64,000 bases of DNA from Nitrospira sp. KM1 (lineage in GTDB: Bacteria; Nitrospirota; Nitrospiria; Nitrospirales; Nitrospiraceae). The stretch is taken from NCBI RefSeq assembly GCF_011405515.1, contig NZ_AP022671.1:3472001-3536000 (forward strand), in the 5' to 3' direction. The translations under genes and the position numbers were made by a program. Of this stretch, positions 44,383 to 54,391 are shown piece by piece. Numbering within the stretch: the stretch's first letter is position 1; the number at the start of each line of letters is the position of its first letter. Below the pieces are notes generated by a model. That model was not told where the DNA came from and did no database searches. It saw nothing but the letters and a program-made list of their open reading frames with translations.

Positions 44383-44742
44383 ATGAAGACTCATACACGA
44401 TCCGTCTCCAGAAAATTTACCCTCAGGCCCTACCGCAGGATTCCCACCTGGTACACAGCCTTCTATATGACCGGTCATTCGATTGGAAAAGGCGTTGTGA
44501 TGAATCTGTCACTTGGCGGCATGAGAATGCTGGGCGATCACGCTCTCAAGCCCGGCGCCGAATTGACAGTTCGCTTTGCGATCGATGACACACGCCCTCC
44601 AGTGGAAATTGCAAAAGTCTCCGTGCGATGGGCGAAAAATGGCGAACTTGGACTGCAATTCGACCAAATCAGTCCGTTGGCGTCTCGCCATATTGTGACG
44701 GTTCTTAACGAGCAAGCCAATGCGTTTCGTGAAGACCTGTAA
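44383..44742 (+). CDS. PilZ domain protein
   Basis: The product of about 119 residues fits a single PilZ domain: an N-terminal basic patch (RKFTLRPYRRIP), the central GKGVVMNLSLGGMRML, which parallels the D/NxSxxG motif, and a final strand block (VRWAKNGELGLQF). The RxxxR part is imperfect, so cyclic di-GMP binding is probable but not certain. The ATG at 44383 has GAGGG upstream; an in-frame TTG lies at 44347. Confidence 0.8.
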   Translation: MKTHTRSVSRKFTLRPYRRIPTWYTAFYMTGHSIGKGVVMNLSLGGMRMLGDHALKPGAELTVRFAIDDTRPPVEIAKVSVRWAKNGELGLQFDQISPLASRHIVTVLNEQANAFREDL

Positions 44743-44858
44743 CAGAAATATAGACGGCCACCCGGCTCCATTCTCCGACGTGTAAGTTCGTGGTCTCCCT
44801 TTAGAACGATGCGCCTTCGTTCGAGTCGGCCTCGGCCTACTCGATGCCGACCGGTTGC

Positions 44859-44888
44859 TTGACGCTTCTTTAAGGGCGCTGCTATAGT
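44859..44888 (+). promoter_or_regulatory. Sigma-70-type promoter of ilvE
   Basis: TTGACG (44859-44864) and TATAGT (44883-44888) are 18 bases apart. The expected transcript start is near 44895, only about seven bases before the ilvE ATG, so the mRNA would be almost leaderless. Confidence 0.65.
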
Positions 44889-44901
44889 TCGCCCGATCAT
44901 C

Positions 44902-45813
44902 ATGGAACAACAAGGAAAAATCTGGATGGACGGCTCCTTTGTCAACTGGGAGGAGGCAAACGTTCATGTGCTCACTCATTCACTTCATTACGGACTGGCG
45001 GCGTTTGAAGGTATCCGCTGCTACAAGGGCAAATCCGGATCGGCCATTTTCCGGCTGCAGGACCACATCGATCGCCTATTCGAGTCGGCGCATATCGGCA
45101 TGATGGCCATACCGTTTGATAAAAAGCAGGTTGCCGACGCCGTTGTGGAGACCGTGAGAATCAATAATCTCGATGCCTGTTACATCCGTCCGCTGTTGTA
45201 TATCGGACACGGGGCAATGGGCGTGTATCCTGGTGATAACCCCATTCGTTTGGCCATCGCGGCTTGGAAATGGGGTACCTATCTCGGTGATGAGGCATTG
45301 GCCAAGGGGATCAGCGCGTGTGTATCCTCATTTACCAGGCATCATGTCAACGTCTCTATGACCAGAGGGAAGATCTCTGGCTATTACGTGAATTCGATCT
45401 TTGCGAAACGCGAAGCCAAATCGGATGGCTATGACGAGGCTATTCTTCTTGATCCCGAGGGATATGTATCAGAGGGAACAGGAGAGAACATCTTCATCGT
45501 TCGGAAAGGCCGAATCAAGACAACTCCGCTTACGTCCATCCTGGAGGGTATCACCAGGAATTCGGTAATCGAGTTGGCGCGCGAGCAGGGAATCTCCGTG
45601 ACGGAAGAGCGTTTCACGCGTGACGAGATGTATATTGCCGATGAAGTGTTCGTAACCGGAACTGCCGCTGAATTGACTCCCGTTCGAGAGATTGACAATC
45701 GACGCATCGGTGCGGGGCATCCCGGGCTCATCACTCAGGCTCTGCAGAAGCGTTTCTTTGCCATCGTGCGTGGAGAAGATGCTGTCCATGAGTCTTGGCT
45801 GACACGTATCTGA
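44902..45813 (+). CDS. ilvE: Branched-chain amino acid aminotransferase
   Basis: This 303-residue class IV aminotransferase has HSLHYGLAAFEGIRCYK, RPLLYIGHGAMGV, the PLP-lysine block YYVNSIFAKREAK (Lys about 169), EGTGENIFIVR, and GTAAELTPVREID. It exchanges amino groups with the keto acids of Leu, Ile and Val. No ribosome binding site is visible upstream, in line with a very short leader. It is monocistronic. Confidence 0.95.
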   Translation: MEQQGKIWMDGSFVNWEEANVHVLTHSLHYGLAAFEGIRCYKGKSGSAIFRLQDHIDRLFESAHIGMMAIPFDKKQVADAVVETVRINNLDACYIRPLLYIGHGAMGVYPGDNPIRLAIAAWKWGTYLGDEALAKGISACVSSFTRHHVNVSMTRGKISGYYVNSIFAKREAKSDGYDEAILLDPEGYVSEGTGENIFIVRKGRIKTTPLTSILEGITRNSVIELAREQGISVTEERFTRDEMYIADEVFVTGTAAELTPVREIDNRRIGAGHPGLITQALQKRFFAIVRGEDAVHESWLTRI

Positions 45814-45988
45814 TCGAGATCAGATCCTGACTTCCTGCCGCCAGTTCCCTTGAGCAAACACATCTCAGCTGATTTGGGACGATCCAGTCATCGATATGCA
45901 GCGCGTTGGACGCAAATGCCACCGCTTTGCCAATGGCGACGGAGGCGCAGGATGTTAGGGCAGCGATTATCGGAAGCGACGAATCAGT

Positions 45989-46342
45989 TTAATGTGCGGA
46001 GGAAGGGGCATCACCCGCTGGGTGGGTCTCAGTGGCCGGTTTTTCGGACGAAGTTGCGGGGGCTGGCGCAGAACTGTCTTTTTTCTTCATGTCGATTACC
46101 GTCGAAGCAAAGTTGCGCTCCTTGGCCATAATGGCAAGGGTCAGGGACGTCAACATGAATACTGCAGCAACGATCACTGTAAACTTGCTCAAGAAATTGG
46201 CCGGGCCTCGGCTGCCAAAAACCGTCTGACTCGACCCTCCGAAGGCTGCACCGATTTCAGCACCCTTTCCTGATTGGAGAAGGATGGCTCCGATCATCAG
46301 AAAACAGGCCAAAAGATGAATGATGATAACCAGTGTGTGCAT
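45989..46342 (-). CDS. secG: Preprotein translocase subunit SecG
   Basis: This 117-residue protein has two membrane segments around the SecG signature LLQSGKGAEIGAAFGGSSQTVFGSRG, then a Ser/Pro/Ala-rich tail of about 35 residues. SecG is part of the SecYEG channel. It ends the gap-pgk-tpiA-secG operon, 10 bp from tpiA. The ~175 bp between this gene and ilvE contain no recognisable tRNA or other feature. Confidence 0.95.
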   Translation of the reverse strand: MHTLVIIIHLLACFLMIGAILLQSGKGAEIGAAFGGSSQTVFGSRGPANFLSKFTVIVAAVFMLTSLTLAIMAKERNFASTVIDMKKKDSSAPAPATSSEKPATETHPAGDAPSSAH

Positions 46343-46352
46343 AGTTCCCTAT

Positions 46353-47114
46353 TCAATGTACCGCGGCGCGGATGATTGTAGCAAATGAATTCACGACGAG
46401 ACAAGCCCCACCGACAAGTGCTCCATCGATTCCTTCAGCCGACAACAACGCGCCGGCATTGTGAGGTGTCACACTGCCTCCGTATAGGATGCGAATTGTC
46501 TCGGCTGCGTCTTTGCCCCACCGCTGGCCGATGAAGGTACGGATTACCGCATGCACTTCGACGGCCTGCTCCACCGTCGCGGCCTTTCCGGTCCCGATCG
46601 CCCATACTGGCTCGTAGGCAACGATGACCGAGGTTAAGTCACCGGCGGTCAACTGGTCCAGCCCCGACTGCAGTTGTTCCGTGATCACGTTGTGAGTCTG
46701 CCCGTTTTCACGTTGTTGCAGAGACTCGCCGACACAAAGAATAGGTTGAAGCCCATGAGCCAGCGCAGCCTGCACTTTCTTGTGAATGTCGGGGTTGCGT
46801 TCTCCAAACAGTGAGCGACGTTCGGAATGACCAATGAGTACGTGGGTACAACCCAGATCGCGCAACATTGGACCTGAAATCTCTCCAGTAAACGCCCCTT
46901 GAGGCTCCCAGTGCAGATTCTGTGCTCCCAGCCCGATCCCTGAAGAAGGTCCTAATGTCTCCCGTACCGCTGCGAGCGCGGTGAACGGCGGTGCGATGAC
47001 GACATCGACCCTGGGAGAGGTCGAGAGGTGCGCGACCAGCTCCCGGACGCAGGCAGATGCCTCCGAGGCCGTCTTGTTCATTTTCCAATTACCGACGATG
47101 AGCGGCTTTCGCAC
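46353..47114 (-). CDS. tpiA: Triosephosphate isomerase
   Basis: This 253-residue barrel enzyme has GNWKMN (Lys 12 region), THVLIGHSERRSLFGE (catalytic His), AYEPVWAIGTGKAA (catalytic Glu) and ILYGGSVTPHN. It interconverts glyceraldehyde 3-phosphate and dihydroxyacetone phosphate. It lies between pgk and secG in one minus-strand operon. Confidence 0.98.
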   Translation of the reverse strand: MRKPLIVGNWKMNKTASEASACVRELVAHLSTSPRVDVVIAPPFTALAAVRETLGPSSGIGLGAQNLHWEPQGAFTGEISGPMLRDLGCTHVLIGHSERRSLFGERNPDIHKKVQAALAHGLQPILCVGESLQQRENGQTHNVITEQLQSGLDQLTAGDLTSVIVAYEPVWAIGTGKAATVEQAVEVHAVIRTFIGQRWGKDAAETIRILYGGSVTPHNAGALLSAEGIDGALVGGACLVVNSFATIIRAAVH

Positions 47115-47158
47115 GGTGTGTTCCGCGGAGGACTGGTGAATAGGGCCGGCCGATTGCC

Positions 47159-48358
47159 CTAGTCCCGTCGTTCAGGCAGGGCGGTCAGACCAGGGAGTTG
47201 TTTGCCTTCCAAGAGTTCCAGCGCCGCACCGCCCCCGGTTGAGATAAAGGAGATGTTTTCGGACTCTCCGGCGCGATGAACGGCCATCGCTGTTTCTCCT
47301 CCACCGACAATCGTCAATGCATAGGCATCTGCAATCGCATGGGCGACTGACAGCGTACCTCTGGCATAGGCGTCAACCTCAAATACTCCCATGGGACCGT
47401 TCCAAAGGATCGTTTTTGCATTCTGGACCGCTTCGTTGAACAGTTTGACCGACGCAGGGCCAATATCCAGCGCGTACCAACCCTTGGGGATTTCTTGGAC
47501 GGGAACGATCTTGGTTTCCGCTCCGGGTTCGCGGCTTGCGGCGACGACGCAATCGACGGGAAGGTAAAATTTCACACCGCGTGAGAAGGCATGGTCTTCT
47601 ATGCCTTTCGCAAAGTCCAGCATGTCGTTTTCGACGAGGGAATTCCCGATTTCAAGCCCCTTGGCTTTTAGAAAGGTAAAAGCCATGCCGCCGCCGATGA
47701 TGACCTTGTCGACTCGTTTGCCGAGATTCTCAATGACGCCGATCTTACCGGACACCTTGGCGCCGCCGAGAATGGCCACGAACGGACGGACGGGATTTTC
47801 GACGGCTCCTTCGAGGTATTCGATTTCTTTCTTGAGCAAGAAGCCGGCTGCCGCCGCCGTAATGAATTTCGTAATGCCGACTGTCGAGGCATGGGCCCGG
47901 TGCGCAGCGCCGAACGCGTCGTTGATATAGACATCGCCGAGGTTGGCGAGCGCCTTGGAGAAGGCCTCGTCATTTTTCTCTTCGCCGGCATGGAAGCGAA
48001 GATTTTCGAGCAACATGACGTCGCCCGGATTCATCTTAGCCACCAGTCCTTCAACGGTGGAGCCGATGCAGTCGGGCGCAAAAATGACATTTTTCCCCAG
48101 AAGTCTTCCAAGCCGCTTCGCGATCGGGGCGAGACTGAATTTGGGATCGAACTTACCGTTTGGCCGTCCCAGATGGGAGCAGAGAATCACTTTCCCGCCA
48201 TCGTCAACGACGCGGTTGATGGTCGGAAGAGTGGAACGGATGCGGGTGTCGTCGGTGATCTGCAAGGAATCGTCGAGCGGAACATTGAAGTCCGCGCGAA
48301 TGATCACCCGTTTATTGGCGAGGGTCAGATCGTCGATTGTTTGCTTGTGCAGATTCAT
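47159..48358 (-). CDS. pgk: Phosphoglycerate kinase
   Basis: This 399-residue protein has RVIIRADFNVPLDD, LCSHLGRPNGK, FAVAILGGAKVSGKIGV-like sequence, WNGPMGVFE and the nucleotide loop STGGGAALELLEGK. It makes ATP from 1,3-bisphosphoglycerate. It follows gap by 50 bp. Confidence 0.98.
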   Translation of the reverse strand: MNLHKQTIDDLTLANKRVIIRADFNVPLDDSLQITDDTRIRSTLPTINRVVDDGGKVILCSHLGRPNGKFDPKFSLAPIAKRLGRLLGKNVIFAPDCIGSTVEGLVAKMNPGDVMLLENLRFHAGEEKNDEAFSKALANLGDVYINDAFGAAHRAHASTVGITKFITAAAAGFLLKKEIEYLEGAVENPVRPFVAILGGAKVSGKIGVIENLGKRVDKVIIGGGMAFTFLKAKGLEIGNSLVENDMLDFAKGIEDHAFSRGVKFYLPVDCVVAASREPGAETKIVPVQEIPKGWYALDIGPASVKLFNEAVQNAKTILWNGPMGVFEVDAYARGTLSVAHAIADAYALTIVGGGETAMAVHRAGESENISFISTGGGAALELLEGKQLPGLTALPERRD

Positions 48359-48408
48359 GAGAAATCCTTCGAGCGGAAGCGAATCGGGCGTCCTAGGCAG
48401 TTCCGCCG

Positions 48409-49434
<1,026 letters not shown>

Positions 49435-49436
49435 TC

Positions 49437-49469
49437 AAAGAAAAAATGAGCCGGTGAATCCACCGGCTC
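49437..49469 (-). terminator. Terminator-like hairpin in the leader of gap (possible attenuator)
   Basis: Read on the minus strand, GAGCCGGTG-GATT-CACCGGCTC is a perfect 9-bp stem followed directly by ATTTTTTCTTT. It ends about 14 bases before the gap start codon. No other minus-strand gene lies between it and divergent mutS2, so it would act on the gap transcript itself. Confidence 0.75.
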
Positions 49470-49476
49470 GAACGAT

Positions 49477-49493
49477 CGCCGATAGTATCGGCG
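49477..49493. repeat. Near-perfect palindrome upstream of gap
   Basis: CGCCGATA and TATCGGCG are separated by one base. The close symmetry suits an operator for a dimeric regulator or, as RNA, a second hairpin before the terminator-like stem. The remaining intergenic DNA to 49667 shows no other clear element. Confidence 0.5.
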
Positions 49494-49667
49494 ACGTCAC
49501 AGCATTGTCAAGTCATACGAAAGGGTAAACCCGCGTGGGATTAGGTGTTTCGCATGTATTTGCCGCGCAGGAATCCCTTGCCGGATTGAGCAGGTTTCAC
49601 GCCTTGCGTCACGGTAAGTGGTTGTTTAGAGTTTGCGGGATAATCTTATGAAGAAACGGAGACAATT

Positions 49668-52070
49668 GTGAATCTTTTCGATCTTGCGAAGCAGGTCCTG
49701 GAATGGGACAAGCTTCTGGAGATCTTGGCCTTACAGGCCCGCTCATCGATGGGGGCAATCCGTTGTCGTTCGATGACACTAGCGGAAGAACTGGGAGAGG
49801 CCCAACGTCGACAACAGGAAACGATGGAAATGGCGGTACTGATCGAAGGAGCCGATCCTTTTCAGGCGGTAGCATTCCCGGACGTCCGTGAATCACTGAC
49901 CAGAGCGTTCAAGGGAGGGGTGCTCGATACACATGAACTTCGTGACCAGGCGCTGATTATCGCTCTTATCCAGGATACGTTCCAGTACATTGGCCGGCAT
50001 CGAGATGCGGTGCCGGCAATTGCCAGGTTTGGAGATGCCCTGCAACAGGCAAGAGAACTTCGCCCCGTCGGACTCGCGATCCAAGCCTCTATCTATGAAG
50101 ACGGATCAATCAAAGAAACAGCGACACCGGAACTCAGACGGTTGACGCAGTATGCCAACGGGTTAAAGCAGCAGATCCGCCAGGACCTCGATCGGATCCT
50201 GCACTCCACGCGATATGCTGAAGCACTGCAGGAACATTATTTCGATCAACGTGAAGGACGCTATGTGGTGCCGATCAAGGTCGAAATGCAAGGTCGGGTG
50301 GCGGGTATTGTACATGATGTCTCGTCAAGCGGGGCTACTGTCTTCATCGAGCCGCGCGAACTTCTTGACTTGAACAATGCCATCAAAGTTGCAGACCTCG
50401 AGATTGACAGAGAGATCCGTAAAATACTCCGAGAATTGTCGATCGCGGTGGCGAATCGTGCCGATTTGATTAGAGCCTGTATCGAGGTATTGGCCGAACT
50501 CGATGAGATCATGGCCCGTGCCGTTTTCAGTCGTCTCCTGCAAGCGAATCCGGTCACGCTCAATATCGAGGGGCGTGTGATCTTGAAGCAGGCACGACAT
50601 CCCTTATTGGCTCTGTCAAAACCACACATCGTGCCCAACGATATCAAGCTGGATGAAACCATCGATGTCTTGATTGTTTCTGGTCCGAATACTGGCGGGA
50701 AGACTGTCACACTTAAAATTGTCGGGCTCTTTGCCCTTATGGCGAGGGCTGGTCTGTTGCTGCCGTGCGCACCCGGATCCGAGATGGCGATATTTTCGCA
50801 AGTATATGCCGACATCGGGGACGCTCAAGACCTGTCCAGAGACCTCTCTAGTTTCTCGGCTCATATGACCCAGATGATTCAATTGCTGCGTGAAGCGAGA
50901 GCGGCGCGCGAACTTCGTCCTGTTTCGACATCCATCCATTCGCTCGTGCTGCTGGATGAACCGGCGACCTCGACCGATCCCATCGAAGGAGCCGCGCTGG
51001 CCGAAGCATTATTGTGCCGTCTGTCTGAATTGGGCATGAAAGTCGTGGCGACGACTCATTACCAGTCTCTCAAAGCGCTTGCCCAAAGCACCTCGGGGTT
51101 TGCCAATGCCAGTGTGGAATTCGACGTAAGCACGCTCTCTCCGACCTATCGATTGTTCATGGGAATTCCCGGCGGATCATCGGCCATTGAGATCGCGGGG
51201 CGTTTAGGTATGGAAGATGATCTCTTGGATGACGCCCGACGAAGGATGGATAGGGATGATCGAGCCGTGGAGCGCATGTTGGAGGACCTGCATGCCAAGC
51301 AACGCCGTCTATCCGCTGATCTCGCCAGCGCAGTCAACGCGAGAGAGGAGGCGGACACCGCAGTGCGACTTGCCAAGGAACAGCTGGCGAGGTTGGAAGC
51401 CACGGACAAAGAACAACGCAAGGATTTCCGGAAAAAACTGCAGGAACAATTTAGCCGAGCCAGGGCTGAAGTGCAGGCAACCGTTGACGAAGTGAAGCGG
51501 GATCAGCGATTGATCAAGGCCAGAGAAGCGAAGCAACGGCTCCACGCTCTCGAAGCGCAGGCGACCAGCGAACTCGTTCCGATCGGGGAAGCCATTCCGC
51601 TCGACAAGCTGGTGGCGGGTGATCGGGTCGAGATCGGAGGGTTGGGACTGACCGGAACGCTGCTGGAGCCGGTACAGGGCAGGAAGCGCGTGCGGGTGAA
51701 GGTCGGGGAGGGAGAGCTATCGGCAACTGTCTCCAGTTTGATCGGGCTGCCCCGCGAATCCGTCGCTTTAGGATCTCCTCGATCCATTCAGCATGATTTG
51801 CCAAAACAGCGGCCGTATCATTCCGATGCACAACCGGTCGTTGATGTGAGGGGACGGGCAGTTGACGACGCGTTGGATGAGGTGGTTGCGGCCTTGGACC
51901 GGGCCATCTTGTGCGGTGAGCCGATGCTGCGAATTATTCATGGCCACGGAACAGGCAAGCTGAAATCGGCTCTGCGTGAGTATCTGAAGGGATCACCCTA
52001 TGTCCAAACATTTCGAGCCGGCGACCGCTCGGAAGGTGGAGACGGGGTCACGGTGGCGAATCTCCCTTGA
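49668..52070 (+). CDS. mutS2: Endonuclease MutS2
   Basis: This 800-residue protein has the MutS core and clamp domains, Walker A GPNTGGKTVT (about 339-348), DEPATSTDPIEGAALAE, a long coiled coil with a KOW-like part, and a C-terminal Smr domain (VVDVRGRAVDDALDEV, IIHGHGTGKLKSALREYL). The lack of a mismatch-recognition domain marks it as MutS2, which acts in recombination control or rescue of collided ribosomes. The GTG start lacks a strong ribosome binding site. Confidence 0.95.
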   Translation: MNLFDLAKQVLEWDKLLEILALQARSSMGAIRCRSMTLAEELGEAQRRQQETMEMAVLIEGADPFQAVAFPDVRESLTRAFKGGVLDTHELRDQALIIALIQDTFQYIGRHRDAVPAIARFGDALQQARELRPVGLAIQASIYEDGSIKETATPELRRLTQYANGLKQQIRQDLDRILHSTRYAEALQEHYFDQREGRYVVPIKVEMQGRVAGIVHDVSSSGATVFIEPRELLDLNNAIKVADLEIDREIRKILRELSIAVANRADLIRACIEVLAELDEIMARAVFSRLLQANPVTLNIEGRVILKQARHPLLALSKPHIVPNDIKLDETIDVLIVSGPNTGGKTVTLKIVGLFALMARAGLLLPCAPGSEMAIFSQVYADIGDAQDLSRDLSSFSAHMTQMIQLLREARAARELRPVSTSIHSLVLLDEPATSTDPIEGAALAEALLCRLSELGMKVVATTHYQSLKALAQSTSGFANASVEFDVSTLSPTYRLFMGIPGGSSAIEIAGRLGMEDDLLDDARRRMDRDDRAVERMLEDLHAKQRRLSADLASAVNAREEADTAVRLAKEQLARLEATDKEQRKDFRKKLQEQFSRARAEVQATVDEVKRDQRLIKAREAKQRLHALEAQATSELVPIGEAIPLDKLVAGDRVEIGGLGLTGTLLEPVQGRKRVRVKVGEGELSATVSSLIGLPRESVALGSPRSIQHDLPKQRPYHSDAQPVVDVRGRAVDDALDEVVAALDRAILCGEPMLRIIHGHGTGKLKSALREYLKGSPYVQTFRAGDRSEGGDGVTVANLP

Positions 52071-52135
52071 GCGATGCAGGGTGCAACGGAGGCTGTCGGT
52101 TGATGGAATAGGCACATTATTCCGATCCGGATATT

Positions 52136-52797
52136 TCAGTCAGGCATCAAGGCGTCAGGAATAGATCTGACTGGCGAGACGACGAACGTGGGAGATAGAG
52201 AAAAATCGACTCCAAGAGGAGCTTGGTGATGCGGTACCAGCACGCGGTGAAGCTGCGCACGTTTCGCAGCCTGTATTTTGAGATTGATTCTACCGACACG
52301 CCCGATCCGGCCGTCCGAGTAAACGGTGCCGGTGAGAACAGAGCCGGCATGAACCCGCTTCCCTTGGGCCGGGCTGATACCGTGAGGCCGACCATCGCGG
52401 AAAGGCTGTCACCGGAAAGCTGCACGTCCGGATATGGGCTGGTCGGCTGGACGGTCCAGGAGTCTGTCGACAGCTCGAGATATCCGGCCACCTGTCTTAT
52501 CGCCCGCTCAGTCGCGAATTGCGCCACGGGAGAAAATCGACCGGGCTGATCATGAAATCACACCGTGAGCCCGCGGCGGTCGGCCCGTTGCTTCACGGCG
52601 ACGACAATGTCTGTCACGGATCCCTGCGATGGCGTATCACTGGTAACGCTCAGAATGGGTATGAGTTGCTCATGAGATTGTGCCTCCTCCATTGCCGGAG
52701 TCACCGTCCAGAGCATCAAGCAGAGGCAAAGTCCGAATAGGCGACGACAGATTTGAGGCATGAGATGAATCGTGTGTTCGTTGTGAGCCCTCATCAT
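52136..52797 (-). pseudogene. Lon-like (S16 family) protease-domain gene, disrupted by a stop and a frameshift
   Basis: The reading starts with a signal-like stretch (RLFGLCLCLMLWTVTPAM) and continues VTDIVVAVKQRADRRGLTV, then TGA at 52560-52558. The same frame goes on FHDQPGRFSPVAQFATERAI, SWTV and LSGDSLSAMVGL (nucleophile Ser region). Near 52355 the frame changes: one more G gives VHAGSVLTGTVYSDGRIGRV, INLKIQAAKRAQLHRVLVP (Lys region) and a stop at 52136. The pieces align with the S16 fold, including both dyad residues. CGA to TGA and loss of one G in a GGG run would explain both breaks. Confidence 0.8.
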
Positions 52798-52949
52798 GTC
52801 GGCAGGACTTCGCTTAGACTTGAGTGTTTTGCCATCCGATGTCGAAAGTGAGCAGTGAGAAGCACGCAAGCGGTTGGTCGCGAGAAATTGGCCGAAGCGT
52901 TTGTGTGAGCAAAAGCTTGGAAGCAGGTCGTGGAACGGAGGGCGTTTTA

Positions 52950-54308
52950 TTAAGTGAGATGATGTTTGGCCATGCGATATCGAAGAGTATTGCGCGTCAT
53001 CTTGAGAAGCCGACTGGCCTCTGTGACGTTGCCCGCGGCCTTATAGAGAGCTTCTTCCAATATTTTTTTCTCCATCTCCTGGAGAGACAGGCCGAATGCC
53101 AGTAGTGAGAGCTCTCCGTGGGAGGATCTGGGCGAAGGTTCCGCCGGATCGCGAAATGACGAGGGAAGATCGTCTACGGTGACCATTTCCTGTTTGCACG
53201 TGATCGTGAGCCCCTCGACGACGTTGTGCAATTCCCGCACATTGCCTGGCCAATCATGGCGTTGAAGCCTCATGAGCGCAGCTTGCGTAATCCCTCTGAT
53301 TCGATGGCCATGAGCCTGTCGACTGCTTTCAAGGAATGCATGAAAGATCGGTTCAAGGTCTTCTGGTCGTTCCCGGAGGGAAGGGATTCTGAGTTGATAA
53401 ACATTCAAACGGTAATACAAATCCAAGCGAAAACGTCCGGCCTTGATTTGTGCGGGCAGATCTTCATTCGTTGCAGCAACCACCCGGATGTTCACGGGTA
53501 CGCTGCGGGTGTCGCCGAGGGGATCAACTTCATGCGTCTCCAGCACTCTGAGCAGCTTGGCCTGGGCAGAGGGACTCATCTCTCCGATCTCGTCGAGGAA
53601 GAGGGTGCCGCCTGCTGCCGATTGAAATCTCCCTTGCTTGGCATGTTTGGCATCGGTAAAGGCGCCGCGTTGATAACCGAATAATTCGGATTCGATAAGA
53701 TGTTCGGGAATCCCTCCGCAATTGAGTGCGACGAACGGCCCGCGAGACCGTGCGCTGCCGAGGTGAATGGCCTTGGCGAACAACTCTTTGCCCGTTCCGC
53801 TTTCACCGGTGATGAGCACTGTCGCGTCTGTCGCAGCAACTTCGAGTGCCAGGCGTTTGAGCAGCTGCATCTGAGGAGACAGGCTAATGAGACGATCGAA
53901 TCCTTCCTCCTGATGGGAACGGTCGCCGGAGTGTGAAGCTGTTCTCCGTTCGAAGCGGGCGAGCACAGGCCGCAAGGCCTCCACGGTGAACGGTTTGGCG
54001 AGATAGTCGTTCGCGCCATCCTGAAGCGCCTGCACAGCGGCTCTTGCCGAATCTGTCTCGCCCAGCACGATTATTGGGATTAGGGGAGCCAACTTCAAGA
54101 TTTCTGATATGACAGTTCGGCCATGGATTTGCCCACCACTTTCGTCGATCACCGCACAGACAACGTCCTGAGACCGTGAGAGCGATTCGAGCCCTTCGTT
54201 TGCCGAACGGCTAACCAGGAGGGAATGGTGAGTGCCTGAGAGAGTCTCCTCGAGCAGGCGGTGGGAGTTAGGATCGGCTGAGATGAGCAGAAAGGTCGAA
54301 GGATGCAT
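52950..54308 (-). CDS. Sigma-54-type (NtrC family) response regulator
   Basis: This 452-residue protein has a receiver domain (Asp55 in CAVIDES, Lys105 in LAKPF), an AAA+ domain with Walker A GESGTGKE (168-175), GAFTDA at 215-220, Walker B GGTLFLDEIGEM, and a C-terminal Fis-type helix-turn-helix (NVTEASRLLKMTRNTLRYRM). The loop that contacts sigma-54 is normally GAFTGA, so the Gly-to-Asp change may alter or weaken that contact. No histidine kinase gene is adjacent. Upstream on the same strand is queG. Confidence 0.92.
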   Translation of the reverse strand: MHPSTFLLISADPNSHRLLEETLSGTHHSLLVSRSANEGLESLSRSQDVVCAVIDESGGQIHGRTVISEILKLAPLIPIIVLGETDSARAAVQALQDGANDYLAKPFTVEALRPVLARFERRTASHSGDRSHQEEGFDRLISLSPQMQLLKRLALEVAATDATVLITGESGTGKELFAKAIHLGSARSRGPFVALNCGGIPEHLIESELFGYQRGAFTDAKHAKQGRFQSAAGGTLFLDEIGEMSPSAQAKLLRVLETHEVDPLGDTRSVPVNIRVVAATNEDLPAQIKAGRFRLDLYYRLNVYQLRIPSLRERPEDLEPIFHAFLESSRQAHGHRIRGITQAALMRLQRHDWPGNVRELHNVVEGLTITCKQEMVTVDDLPSSFRDPAEPSPRSSHGELSLLAFGLSLQEMEKKILEEALYKAAGNVTEASRLLKMTRNTLRYRMAKHHLT

Positions 54309-54391
54309 CCCGCACCCTCGGGTCGAATGTGACGAGCACTGGAACGTATTCTTAGCCTACTCCTATCTGCGGGAGTATGAAAGGGGCACGG

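Noticed and set aside
45814-45988. tRNA-Leu often found after secG
   Set aside because: No cloverleaf or CCA-proximal pattern could be built on either strand in this gap.
52558-52560. In-frame TGA as selenocysteine or other recoding in the S16-like gene
   Set aside because: The aligned position needs no Cys/Sec, no SECIS-like hairpin is evident just after it, and a second lesion (frameshift) follows downstream.
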